Notes: generated by a model not told the origin, from the letters alone. A DNA stretch of 33,946 nucleotides from a bacterium 1XD42-1 (GCA_003612625.1 RAZJ01000030.1:1-33946), one strand, 5' to 3'; shown: positions 24,712 to 32,890, numbered from the stretch's first letter. Made by a program: numbers and translations.

Positions 24712-24827
24712 GCACAAATTCATCTCAATGAATAATACAAATTTTGTTTAAATAGGTAAAAATAGTACAAATTTTTAAACTTGTACTGTTTTTACTGATA
24801 TTTTTTTGATTTTTATTAGATTTGTAT
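24712..24827. promoter_or_regulatory. Candidate AraR operator half-sites
   Basis: Five copies of a (G/A)TACAAAT-like half-site occur in 116 bases: 24712-24719 (GCACAAAT), 24735-24742, 24765-24772, 24781-24787 (inverse, TTGTACT) and 24820-24827 (inverse, ATTTGTAT). The pair AGTACAA 24764-24770 / TTGTACT 24781-24787 is a perfect inverted repeat. AraR of Bacillus binds palindromes of the type ATTTGTACGTACAAAT, so the half-site agrees although the spacing is wider. The rest of 24608-25119 is AT-rich with no gene. Confidence 0.5.
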
Positions 24828-25061
24828 GCTTTTTTAGTTTGTTTTTTTACGTTTTTATTTTTTGTAAGATCTTTTCAGCCTGTGGCAAACTTGCCCAAAT
24901 CAAATGGTAAAATAGGATTTTTTCCGGTTTGAAGTTTAAAAATTTTGGTTAAAATATTCTATTTTTTAGAGAATGCCATATGATTTTGGATTATGTTATG
25001 TCTAAATCACAAAATTCAATAAGATAACCAACCACTTTATTAGGAAATTTTCACATATTCC

Positions 25062-25070
25062 TGTTATAAT
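25062..25070 (+). promoter_or_regulatory. Extended -10 promoter of araR
   Basis: TGTTATAAT is an extended -10 (TGnTATAAT) with no good -35 box, about 50 bases before the araR start. An AGGAA/TTCCT inverted repeat (25043-25060) overlaps the spacer and could be a regulatory site. Confidence 0.55.
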
Positions 25071-25090
25071 AGGAAGGAATACAATATTTC

Positions 25091-25112
25091 TCCTCCAGAA
25101 AACCAAGGAGGG
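25091..25112 (+). promoter_or_regulatory. araR leader hairpin that can mask its ribosome site
   Basis: CCTCC (25092-25096) can pair with GGAGG (25107-25111) of the araR Shine-Dalgarno across a 10-base loop. The ribosome site AAGGAGGG is seven bases from TTG 25120, which is why I prefer that start. Together with a TTG codon this would keep AraR synthesis low. Confidence 0.4.
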
Positions 25113-25119
25113 ATTTTTG

Positions 25120-26187
25120 TTGGAGATGAAATACAAATTTTTAGCGAATTTATTACGGAATGAATTATCCAAAAATGGCAGCAAATGCGGCTACCGGCTT
25201 CCCACCGAGGCAGAATTAACCCGCCGTTACCAAGTCAGCCGCCAGACAGTCCGTCATGCCCTTCAGCTTTTGGCAGAAGAAGGGCTGGTACAAAAGCGGC
25301 AAGGCAGCGGGACTTATTCCACCGGAAAAGTCAAGGATGCTGCCCGGCAGCAAATTGCTGTTGTTACTTCTTTTTTAGACGATTACATATTCCCTACAAT
25401 CCTTCACGACGCCCAGGGAACCTTTGCCCGGGAAGGTTTTTCCACTTTGGTCTATGCTACTGAAAACCGGGTCGGTGCTGAACGGGATATTTTGCTGCAG
25501 CTGCTGGAGAATCCTGTGGGCGGCATTTTGATTGAAGGATCTAAAACAGCCTTGCCCAATCCCAATGCCGATTTATATTTGCGCCTGCGGGAAACCGGTG
25601 TGCCAATGGTTTTCCTGCATGGGGCTTATACGGAATTAGCCAGCTTCCCCTGCATTTCAGACGATAATTATGGAGGAGGTTATTTGCTGGCCCATCACCT
25701 GATCGCTCAGGGCCACCAAAATCTGGCTGGTGTATTTAAAAGTGATGACGTCCAAGGCCCCCAGCGTTATCATGGCTGTATTTCTGCCATTCGGGATGCC
25801 GGTCTTCCTATTTTGGACCGCTGCTTCCGGTGGTATGATACAGAGGATCGCCTGGAAATGCTGGAACAGCGCCATCCGGAATTGCTGCACCGTTTTTTAG
25901 CGGAACGCCTGGGAACAGCAACTGCTGTTATTTGTTATAATGATGAAATTGCATATTTACTCATTCAGGAATTGCTGGCTATGGGGAAGCGGACCCCGGA
26001 TAATGTGGCAATCGTCAGTTTTGACAACAGCTATTACAGCCAGATCAGCCCTGTCCCCATTACTTCTTTGCGTCACCGGGATAAAATGGGACAGATCGCT
26101 GCGGAACATCTGCTCCATATCATCCGGGGCGGTACAGGCCAGTCACGATCTTTAGAGTGGGAACTTCTGGTCCGCAGCAGCGGTTAA
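25120..26187 (+). CDS. araR: AraR-type transcriptional repressor (GntR HTH + LacI effector domain)
   Basis: This 355-residue regulator has a GntR-type winged helix at the N-terminus (about 4-70: GYRLPTEAELTRRYQVSRQTVRHALQLLAEEGLVQKRQGSGTY) fused to a LacI-type periplasmic-binding fold (about 80-355; ENPVGGILIEGSK, FLHGAYTE, NVAIVSFDNS). That chimera and its place beside arabinose genes define AraR, which represses until L-arabinose binds. The start is probably TTG 25120 (AAGGAGGG, 7 nt); TTG 25117 is too close and ATG 25126 is 13 nt away. It is transcribed away from the importer operon and toward the sensor genes, with a shared terminator at its end. Confidence 0.92.
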   Translation: MEMKYKFLANLLRNELSKNGSKCGYRLPTEAELTRRYQVSRQTVRHALQLLAEEGLVQKRQGSGTYSTGKVKDAARQQIAVVTSFLDDYIFPTILHDAQGTFAREGFSTLVYATENRVGAERDILLQLLENPVGGILIEGSKTALPNPNADLYLRLRETGVPMVFLHGAYTELASFPCISDDNYGGGYLLAHHLIAQGHQNLAGVFKSDDVQGPQRYHGCISAIRDAGLPILDRCFRWYDTEDRLEMLEQRHPELLHRFLAERLGTATAVICYNDEIAYLLIQELLAMGKRTPDNVAIVSFDNSYYSQISPVPITSLRHRDKMGQIAAEHLLHIIRGGTGQSRSLEWELLVRSSG

Positions 26188-26228
26188 AAAAATAGCGGGG
26201 TGCCATGATGGCATCCCGCTATTTTTTT
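26186..26228. terminator. Bidirectional terminator between araR and the sensor lipoprotein gene
   Basis: Seven A, then TAGCGGGGTGCCA / TGGCATCCCGCTA with a 3-base loop, then seven T. The stem is long, with one G-U-type mismatch, and each side supplies a T run for its own strand. It overlaps the stop codon of the minus-strand gene. Confidence 0.88.
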
Positions 26229-27210
26229 AATATTCCCGCCGGCTGATAATGCCCCGTGTCAATCTGTTAGGCATAAAAACTTCCTCATCCGCGTAATAAT
26301 GCCGTTCAGGAACACATCCTGCTTCCAGGCATTGAATGACTTCTTCTACCAGAGGGCCTAATAAGGGCTGGCACTCTACAATTAAGGAAATTTTCCCTTC
26401 CAAGCAGAGTTTAAGCCCTTGGCGGGTTGCGTCAAATGATATGACATCCACGCCATCTTTTCCGCAGGTATACCCATATTCCTCCAAAGCCTGTATCGCT
26501 CCAAAGGCTTCATTGTCGTTTTCACAATAAACAATGTCAATTTCCGGCCTTTCTGCCTGGGACAGATAATCCCCCATCACTTCATAGGTTTTAGCCTGGG
26601 TAAAATCTCCGTCCAACTGCACCAGCAAATTCCAGTTTTCTTCTTCTACCGCCTTTTCCAATGCCTGGGTCCGACCCAGTTGGGCTGTGGAATCCTGTGT
26701 CCCTTGTATCTGGACAATATTTAATTCTTTTTCTTTCAGGCGCATCCATTCTACTGCCTGTTCTCCTTCCCATAAAAAGTCCGACCCCACATGGGAAGCA
26801 TATAAGCTTTCATCTTCTACTGCTATCATCCGGTCTACTAAGATCACTGGAATATGGGCTTGTTTCGCTTCCAAAAGGACAGAATCCCAGCCAGTTTCCT
26901 GAATGGGCATAAGGACAATATAATCCACCTGCTGCTGGATAAACTTCCGGATTGCAGTAATCTGATTTTCCTGTTTCTGGCGGGCGTCATCAAAAAGCAA
27001 ATGATATCCCCGGGCTTCTGTAAATACGGTTTTAATGGATTCAGAATTGGCTACCCGCCAGTCTGATTCCGCGCCAATCTGGGATACCCCAATTTTAATT
27101 AAATTTTCATCTGCTGATATGCTGTCCTCCACAGAAAGATTCTGCTGGGTACAGCCGGCAATAAAAAGCAAAAGGGCCAAGGCCAAAAATAAGAAAATTT
27201 TTTGTTTCAT
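26227..27210 (-). CDS. Sugar-binding lipoprotein, probable sensor partner of the kinase
   Basis: This 327-residue lipoprotein (lipobox IAGC, C20) is a paralogue of the importer's binding protein. IKIGVSQIGAESDWRVANSESIKTVF, IRKFIQQQVDYIVLMPIQETGWDSV and YCENDNEAFGAIQALEEYGY align with the YtfQ-type protein at 23489, but it lacks the long Ala/Pro spacer. Its ATG overlaps the kinase stop (ATGA at 27207-27210), so it is the third gene of a regulator-kinase-binding protein operon and has no permease of its own. The likely role is extracytoplasmic sugar sensing through the kinase, as for AraP of Geobacillus AraPST or XylFII with LytS in Clostridium. The ligand (arabinose) is inferred. Confidence 0.85.
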   Translation of the reverse strand: MKQKIFLFLALALLLFIAGCTQQNLSVEDSISADENLIKIGVSQIGAESDWRVANSESIKTVFTEARGYHLLFDDARQKQENQITAIRKFIQQQVDYIVLMPIQETGWDSVLLEAKQAHIPVILVDRMIAVEDESLYASHVGSDFLWEGEQAVEWMRLKEKELNIVQIQGTQDSTAQLGRTQALEKAVEEENWNLLVQLDGDFTQAKTYEVMGDYLSQAERPEIDIVYCENDNEAFGAIQALEEYGYTCGKDGVDVISFDATRQGLKLCLEGKISLIVECQPLLGPLVEEVIQCLEAGCVPERHYYADEEVFMPNRLTRGIISRREY

Positions 27211-28646
27211 ATTTTTTCTTCCTCCCCAACCCGCCGCGGGATAATGATGCTAATTGTTGTCCCTACCCCTGCCTGGCTGGAAAGGGACAGCCCGTAAGGA
27301 GGCCCAAAAAACAGCCGGATGCGTTCATGAACCGTAGACAGGCCAAAACCAATCCGTTTTGTGCCTTCCATAGACTGAACCAGTTGTTCTATCTGTTCCG
27401 GCGGCATTCCCACTCCGTCATCTGTTACCTGTAATAAAATATCCTGGCCCTGTGCCCGGCCTGTTACATAAATATGCCCCATTCCCCGTTTGAGCTTAAT
27501 GCCATGGTATAACGCATTTTCTACCAATGGCTGCAAGGTCAATTTGGGCAGGACAGCATCTTCTATTTCCGGAGCTATATTGACTGTATACTGCATAATA
27601 TCTTTATAACGTACCTGCTGGATTTGCAGGTAACTGCATACATGGCATTTTTCTTCCCGCAATGTAATAACATCCTGTCCGCGGCTTAAAGAATGTCTGA
27701 AAAATGAGGATAAATTGGACACCATTTCCACGGCTTCCTGGGTTTTTTCCGCCTCAATCAGCCAAATAATCGTATCCATTGTATTATAAAGAAAATGCGG
27801 ATTGATCTGGGCCTGAATTAAGGCCAGTTCTGTCCGGCGGAGGCTGTCCTGTTTCTGATTGTTTTCTTGAATCTGACGGTTTAAGCGGCCTACCATTTGT
27901 TCAAAGCCTTCACTTAACGTTCTGATTTCATATTCCGATGACTGGATGGGTTTCCGGACTGATAGTTTCCCGCTGCCAATATCCTCCACCCGGGCACATA
28001 AATCTAAAATCGGTTTCGTAATAGAACGGCTAAGCCGCACAGTACGCTGTGTAAATAAAAAGATTAAGGCTCCCGTAAGAGCTGTAATAAAAAGAAATTC
28101 TGTAAAAATCTGCCGGGCAATCTGATTTTGAAGGACATTCAGTTGTACTGCCTCACAGTAAAGATAAGTATACATAAATTCTTCAATCAGAGCTGTCAGC
28201 ACATAAATATTATTTTCAAGCTGGAGCTGGCGTTCATCATAGCTTTTTGTATCTTCAATCTGATAAATTTTTTCTTCTAAATTTTCACACAGATCCAATA
28301 CACTGGTAATAGCGCGGCGGCTGTCTTTTTGTGTGGTGGTATCCAGCAGGGCACGGGCTAAATCCTGGGCAGCTACAACTTCATCAATGGGCAAGCCTTC
28401 CGAATACTGGCTCTCAATCACATAATAGTACATTTTTAGATCAATATTTTCTTTAAAATCCTGGTTAAATTCCGAGGCTGTTGTTACATTATACAAAAGT
28501 CCTTCATATAAACTATTGTACATCACCAATAAAGACATTGCCGCAGTCAAAATCACTGCTGCTAATACAGTAAAAGTAATGGTTAATATGCGCATCCGCC
28601 CCCGGATTGTAGCAGGATGGAACAGATTATGCAGCCGGTATTTCAT
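27207..28646 (-). CDS. YesM-type sensor histidine kinase
   Basis: This 479-residue kinase has two membrane helices (about 21-43 and 183-199) enclosing a helical extracytoplasmic domain of about 140 residues, then a HAMP linker (about 200-255). A His_kinase domain follows with the phospho-acceptor H284 in QAQINPHFLYNTMDTI, then the ATPase with LQPLVENALYHGIK, DDGVGMP and GFGLSTVHERI. This is the YesM/LytS-like class that pairs with AraC-type regulators. The start overlaps the regulator's stop and its own stop overlaps the binding-protein start, so all three are coupled. It probably reads the sugar-loaded state of the downstream lipoprotein. Confidence 0.9.
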   Translation of the reverse strand: MKYRLHNLFHPATIRGRMRILTITFTVLAAVILTAAMSLLVMYNSLYEGLLYNVTTASEFNQDFKENIDLKMYYYVIESQYSEGLPIDEVVAAQDLARALLDTTTQKDSRRAITSVLDLCENLEEKIYQIEDTKSYDERQLQLENNIYVLTALIEEFMYTYLYCEAVQLNVLQNQIARQIFTEFLFITALTGALIFLFTQRTVRLSRSITKPILDLCARVEDIGSGKLSVRKPIQSSEYEIRTLSEGFEQMVGRLNRQIQENNQKQDSLRRTELALIQAQINPHFLYNTMDTIIWLIEAEKTQEAVEMVSNLSSFFRHSLSRGQDVITLREEKCHVCSYLQIQQVRYKDIMQYTVNIAPEIEDAVLPKLTLQPLVENALYHGIKLKRGMGHIYVTGRAQGQDILLQVTDDGVGMPPEQIEQLVQSMEGTKRIGFGLSTVHERIRLFFGPPYGLSLSSQAGVGTTISIIIPRRVGEEEKI

Positions 28647-30265
28647 CCTTTTTTTCCTCCGCCGGCCCGGTAATCCCGGGGCGTACAGCCCTGGGTCTTT
28701 TTAAAAATAAAACTAAAATAGTGGGGGTCCCGGTACCCTACTGCAAATGCAATTTCCCCAGAACGCTTGTCTGTGGCGCGCAATAATTCCCGGGCTTTTT
28801 CCATCCGTTTACTGGTGACGTATTCTGTAAAAGTTGCTCCCATTTCCTGGCTGAATACGGCTGATAAATAATTGGCACTGATATTGATTTTCTGTGCCAC
28901 CTGGTTTAAAGAAAGGGTTTCATCTGTATAATGGCTGTCAATATAATCGGCTGCCTGTTTCAACAAACTTCCATACTGACTGCTGGAGGCATTGTCCCGC
29001 AGCCGGGCAGCTTGTGTCAAAACCTGTACAATATAATATTTTAAATCTTCCGGCGTAATGTTTTGGCCAATTAAATCCAGACATTCCAACTGTTCTAAAA
29101 ATTCTTTTTGGGATAATCCCAATCCTTTTACAAATTCTGCCGCAGTAAACCAAATACTTAACATTAAAAATTGACAAAAAGGAGTGGAATCCAAAGCTTC
29201 TGATACACTATGAATATATTCATCTGCAAAATTCGGGATTTCCTCCGGTGCTGCCCCTTGCAAAACCCCTTGTAAAATAGCAGGATTTACTTTTGCAGCA
29301 TCCAGCCCTACTAAGCTTCCGCCATTATCCGGCTCTGTAAGCAGAAATCCAACTGTTTCCGCAGATAAAATATGCTGCTGCGGCCGGATATACCGGCAGG
29401 CCCATAACCGGGAAACTTCTTCAAAGCATACCGGTAATGCACTTAATCGCTGGGTAGGCGTGCCAACTGCCACATACCAGTTAAAATCCGGAGCACATGT
29501 TTCATATTGCCCCCGCACTGCATCAATACAACGGCTGACATAATTCCGGATTTGATCGCTGTCGCTCAGGATCAATACGGCATATGTAGTTAAATTCCAC
29601 CGCAGCAGCAAATATTCCGGATATTTGAGGAAATATTCCAGTAAAGCATCCCGCACTAAAGTCCCAGGCTCCGAATAGCTTTTGGTTGTCCCTTCCGGCA
29701 GTATGGAAAAAAAGGCTATGGTATAACATTGCGCCCGCAAATCTAAATCCAGTTTTCCGGCTTCTTCATAAATTTGCTGTACACTGAGCTGGCCTGCCAC
29801 CACTCGTTCAAAAAAACGACGGCGGGCATACTGCTCATATTCCTGGGCTTCCTGATGGAATTGGGCTAGATAACTCCGCTGGACTTGTTCCCCTTCCACT
29901 TTGTCCCGGACTTCTTCCAATACGCCTATTAAATTATTTTTGGTAATAGGCTTTAATAAAAAACGTTCCACTCCAATATGGATGGCTTGCTGTGCATATT
30001 CAAAATCATCATATCCGGAAATAATAATAATTTTTATATTTGGAAATTCCTGTATTACCAAACGGCTTAACGCCAAACCATCCATAAAAGGCATACGAAT
30101 ATCTGTAATTAAAACATCCGGTTTTGCCTGCCGGATCAAGGGCAAAGCCATTTCTCCATCTCCTGCTTCCCCTGCAAAAGCATATCCATATTGTGCCCAT
30201 GGTACCGTGTCCCGCAAAGTTTCCCGAATTGTACTTTCATCTTCTACTAAAAATACCCGTAACAT
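28643..30265 (-). CDS. YesN-type response regulator (receiver + AraC HTH)
   Basis: This 540-residue regulator has a receiver domain (1-120; E8-D9, phospho-acceptor D55, S83, K105), a long middle region of unclear fold (about 135-420), and a C-terminal AraC-type double helix-turn-helix (about 435-535: SLNQVAQKINISANYLSAVFSQEMGATFTEYV ... IAFAVGYRDPHYFSFIFKKTQGCTPRDYR). It is the DNA-binding output of the kinase at 27207-28646, likely activating arabinose transport genes as AraT does in Geobacillus. GGAGGG is seven bases before the ATG. It is the first gene of the sensor operon. Confidence 0.92.
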   Translation of the reverse strand: MLRVFLVEDESTIRETLRDTVPWAQYGYAFAGEAGDGEMALPLIRQAKPDVLITDIRMPFMDGLALSRLVIQEFPNIKIIIISGYDDFEYAQQAIHIGVERFLLKPITKNNLIGVLEEVRDKVEGEQVQRSYLAQFHQEAQEYEQYARRRFFERVVAGQLSVQQIYEEAGKLDLDLRAQCYTIAFFSILPEGTTKSYSEPGTLVRDALLEYFLKYPEYLLLRWNLTTYAVLILSDSDQIRNYVSRCIDAVRGQYETCAPDFNWYVAVGTPTQRLSALPVCFEEVSRLWACRYIRPQQHILSAETVGFLLTEPDNGGSLVGLDAAKVNPAILQGVLQGAAPEEIPNFADEYIHSVSEALDSTPFCQFLMLSIWFTAAEFVKGLGLSQKEFLEQLECLDLIGQNITPEDLKYYIVQVLTQAARLRDNASSSQYGSLLKQAADYIDSHYTDETLSLNQVAQKINISANYLSAVFSQEMGATFTEYVTSKRMEKARELLRATDKRSGEIAFAVGYRDPHYFSFIFKKTQGCTPRDYRAGGGKKG

Positions 30266-30291
30266 CCCGATTCCCTCCTGTTCTGTTTTCT

Positions 30292-30319
30292 ATTATAACA
30301 AATGTTTCTTTACAATCAA
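30292..30319 (-). promoter_or_regulatory. Promoter of the three-gene sensor operon
   Basis: On the minus strand TTGATT, 16 bases, TATAAT with the extended element TGT before it, about 25 bases upstream of the regulator ATG. Confidence 0.68.
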
Positions 30320-30343
30320 TGAAAAGTACGAATAAAAATAGGA

Positions 30344-31072
30344 CTAGAAAAATTTCCGCAAATATTTTTTGTGGGCTGAAACAATCACAGCCTGAGAAGC
30401 CCCTAACTGTAACAGTATTTCTGCTGTTTGTGCCGCCAGAATCTGATCCGCTTCTGTATCCGCCTGGTTCAGCACAAAAATAATCTGATTCCCAGTTTTC
30501 CCATAGGAATAAAAAAGAAGCTTTGCTATATCTTCCGGCGTTAGGCAGTGATCCCCTGTAACATGGAGCATTTCTTCTGCCAGCTCCGGCCGGTGGCAGA
30601 TTTTTTCCAAAGGCTGGCCCAGACAGCTTATCCCGCAAACAGCTAAAATGATCTTTGGATTCCGCAAAACAGGTTCACCTTTTCGTGGGACTTTTATTGG
30701 CAGACATTTTGCACCATCTGATTCCAATAAAATAATTTCCGCTGTATTTTGCAAATATTGGAACATGGTTTCAGAAGGCGCAGACAGCTTCCCGCTTTCG
30801 GCTGGGGTGCCTACTGTAACCAGATTGCAGCTTTCTAAAGCTTCTTCGATTTTTTTGGGATTCTGGTCAGTTACTATAAACCGGCTTTGGGCTGCTGTGG
30901 GATAATAAATATGAGTCGTTGTTGATACTGCTGTTCGGAAGCCTCTGCTGGCAGCTTCCTGGGCCAGCAGAAATAGAAATGTTGTTTTTCCTCCTGCCCC
31001 CACCAAAGAAATTTCAATTCCTGGCTGAGGCGGGATTCCGATAAGGGACTCCCACCAAAAAAAATCTTTCAA
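30344..31072 (-). CDS. yqeC: Selenium-dependent hydroxylase accessory protein YqeC
   Basis: This 242-residue protein has an N-terminal P-loop (LVGAGGKTTFLFLL, G25-T31) and the family's TTTHIYYP, LLESDGAKCLPIKVPR and HVTGDHCLTPEDIAKLL segments. It matches YqeC, an accessory factor linked by comparative genomics to selenium-dependent molybdenum hydroxylases. The exact reaction is not known. The start codon is TTG (31072) with AAGGA eight bases upstream; no earlier methionine is available and the P-loop follows closely. It diverges from yedE, another selenium gene, which supports the assignment. No hydroxylase subunit is in the window. Confidence 0.88.
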   Translation of the reverse strand: MKDFFWWESLIGIPPQPGIEISLVGAGGKTTFLFLLAQEAASRGFRTAVSTTTHIYYPTAAQSRFIVTDQNPKKIEEALESCNLVTVGTPAESGKLSAPSETMFQYLQNTAEIILLESDGAKCLPIKVPRKGEPVLRNPKIILAVCGISCLGQPLEKICHRPELAEEMLHVTGDHCLTPEDIAKLLFYSYGKTGNQIIFVLNQADTEADQILAAQTAEILLQLGASQAVIVSAHKKYLRKFF

Positions 31073-31184
31073 AGTTCTGTTTCCTTTCCGTTTTTATTCC
31101 TAGTTAATTACTATGTGATAGAAAATATCAATAATATTTATAGATTCTATCTAAAAATACAATTTTCTTTTTTGCAAAATTTAT

Positions 31185-31219
31185 GCTATTATTCCAAAGA
31201 ACGGATATTAACTCCGTTC
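31185..31219 (+). promoter_or_regulatory. Putative yedE promoter and leader inverted repeat
   Basis: TGCTATTAT (31184-31192) is an extended -10 without a good -35. At the expected start of transcription lies a perfect 7-bp inverted repeat GAACGGA (31199-31205) / TCCGTTC (31213-31219) with a 7-base spacer. It could be an operator or a small leader hairpin. Confidence 0.4.
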
Positions 31220-31247
31220 GGACATTTTTAGAAAGGTGGAGGGTTTT

Positions 31248-32300
31248 ATGAAAAATAAGGGAAAAGTAATTGGTGCCGGACTTTTAATCGGCATCGCTGC
31301 GGTAATCCTGGTTTACCAGGGAAATCCTGCAAATATGGGCTTTTGTATTGCCTGCTTTATCCGTGATACAGCGGGGGCTGTGGGCATCCATCGGGCTGAT
31401 ACCGTTCAATACATACGCCCGGAAATTATAGGATTGATTTTAGGAGCTTTTATTTTGGCTTTTCTCCGTAAGGAATTCCAGCCAAAAGGCGGTTCTTCTC
31501 CTATGACCCGGTTTGTCCTGGGATTTTTTGTTATGATCGGCGCTTTGATGTTTTTAGGCTGCCCCCTTCGTATGGTTTTACGGATCGGCGGAGGTGACTG
31601 GAATGCAATTTTAGGACTTGTTGGGTTTGTAATAGGAATTGTAATTGGTGTTGTCTTCTTAAAACAGGGGTATAGTTTGCGGCGTACTTATACCCTTCCT
31701 ATGATAGAAGGTTTAGCCCTTCCCATTACACAAGTAATCTTACTGGTACTGGTTATGGCTGCACCTGCATTTATCTTTTTCAGTGAATCCGGCCCCGGCT
31801 CTATGCGTGCCCCAATCTTCTTAACGCTTATTGTTGGACTAGTCGTAGGCATGGCGGCACAATATACCCGCCTTTGCATGGCAGGCGGCATCCGTGATGT
31901 ACTGCTGTTTAAAGACTGGACTTTATTAGCTGGTTTTATTGCCATTTTTGTTGGCGCTCTCGTTTTAAACATGATTTTCGGATTTTTCCATCCTGGTTTT
32001 GCAGAACAGCCTGTTGCCCATACAGACGGTCTTTGGAATATGATCGGAATGGTAAGCGTTGGATTTGGTTCTGTTTTATTAGGGGGATGCCCTATGCGCC
32101 AACTGATTTTAGCTGGGGAGGGCAATACTGATTCCGCAATTACAGTAGTCGGATTATTTGTGGGCGGCGCTTTTGCTCATAACTTTGGACTGGCTTCTTC
32201 TCCAAAAGGCCCGACTGCAAATGGGCAAATCGCTGTTATTATTGGAATAATCGTTATGGCAGTGATTGCTGTAATGAATACAAAAAAATCTGCTACATAG
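31248..32300 (+). CDS. yedE: YedE-family putative selenium transporter
   Basis: This 350-residue membrane protein of the YeeE/YedE family has about ten helices and the family's membrane cysteines: GFCIACFIRDTAGAVG (C33, C36), GCPLRM (C105), RLCMAGGIRD and GGCPMRQLILAGEGNTDS. Such proteins move small sulfur or selenium species across the membrane. When followed by a TusA/YedF-like gene and DUF3343 they belong to the selenium-metabolism subgroup. GGTGGAGGG lies just before ATG 31248. The frame also has GTG 31236, which falls inside that ribosome site and is unlikely. It is the first of three plus-strand genes ended by a terminator at 32769. Confidence 0.88.
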   Translation: MKNKGKVIGAGLLIGIAAVILVYQGNPANMGFCIACFIRDTAGAVGIHRADTVQYIRPEIIGLILGAFILAFLRKEFQPKGGSSPMTRFVLGFFVMIGALMFLGCPLRMVLRIGGGDWNAILGLVGFVIGIVIGVVFLKQGYSLRRTYTLPMIEGLALPITQVILLVLVMAAPAFIFFSESGPGSMRAPIFLTLIVGLVVGMAAQYTRLCMAGGIRDVLLFKDWTLLAGFIAIFVGALVLNMIFGFFHPGFAEQPVAHTDGLWNMIGMVSVGFGSVLLGGCPMRQLILAGEGNTDSAITVVGLFVGGAFAHNFGLASSPKGPTANGQIAVIIGIIVMAVIAVMNTKKSAT

Positions 32301-32314
32301 GGAGGAATTTAAAA

Positions 32315-32521
32315 ATGGAAGCAATTGATGCCCGTGGGCTTTCCTGTCCACAGCCTGTTATTTTATTAAAGCAAGCTCTAGATAAAAAGCCTGCTGAATG
32401 CCGTATTTTAGTGGATAACCGCACTGCTTTAGAAAACACAACCCGTTATGCAGAAAATGCTGGCTATCATACATCTTATACCCAGGAAAAAAGTGACTTT
32501 TTATTGGTGGCCTCCAAATGA
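32315..32521 (+). CDS. TusA/YedF-like sulfurtransferase-type selenium protein (short form)
   Basis: This 68-residue TusA-fold protein has the active-site motif DARGLSCPQPV (C11-P12-x-P14). In this context it resembles the N-terminal TusA half of YedF; the longer YedF C-terminal domain is absent, so it is a stand-alone short form. TusA proteins carry persulfide sulfur; here selenium carriage is inferred from yedE and DUF3343. GGAGG precedes the ATG. Its stop overlaps the next start (ATGA at 32518-32521). Confidence 0.85.
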   Translation: MEAIDARGLSCPQPVILLKQALDKKPAECRILVDNRTALENTTRYAENAGYHTSYTQEKSDFLLVASK

Positions 32522-32760
32522 GTACAAATAATACTTATATTGCTACTTTTTTCACCCATTATGATGCCATTTGTTTTTCTAAAGAATTAGCTGCCCAAGG
32601 CTGGGATACTGAATTGATGCCTGTCCCAAGAAAATTTTCCTCTTCCTGCGGAACCTGTGTCCGGTTTTCCGGATCTGGCGATCCAATAGAACTACAACGG
32701 GACAGCATTGAACAAATCATTCATATGGACACATCTGCTGTACTTTGGGATAACAGGTAG
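32518..32760 (+). CDS. DUF3343 putative Se/S carrier-like protein
   Basis: This 80-residue protein has the pattern of DUF3343: an early YIATFFTHYDAICFSKELAAQG, then TELMPVPRKFSSSCGTCVRF with C44 and C47, a small ferredoxin-like fold. Proteins of this family are found with selD, yedE and yedF, and are thought to handle selenium or sulfur; this is association, not proof. It is translationally coupled to the TusA-like gene and ends just before a strong terminator. Confidence 0.85.
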   Translation: MSTNNTYIATFFTHYDAICFSKELAAQGWDTELMPVPRKFSSSCGTCVRFSGSGDPIELQRDSIEQIIHMDTSAVLWDNR

Positions 32761-32768
32761 ATGCAGTT

Positions 32769-32802
32769 AAAAAGGCCGGAGTAAAAGCTTCCGGCCTTTT
32801 TT
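32769..32802 (+). terminator. Rho-independent terminator of the yedE operon
   Basis: AAAAAGGCCGGA (32769-32780) and TCCGGCCTTTTTT (32790-32802) form a 12-bp stem with a 9-base loop and a run of six T. Confidence 0.9.
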
Positions 32803-32890
32803 CACAGTATATCACAAATTAAAAATTATCTCAAAGGTAAAATTCCTGCAAAAAATAGTTATTTTCTATTTGAAATAATATTTTAAATGG

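Noticed and set aside
30237-30638. 133-codon minus-strand frame overlapping yqeC and the regulator promoter
   Set aside because: It is out of frame within yqeC and covers the promoter of the next operon.
31688-32125. 145-codon minus-strand frame inside yedE
   Set aside because: It is antisense to conserved membrane-cysteine motifs of YedE, with a Pro/Thr/Lys-rich translation and no ribosome site.
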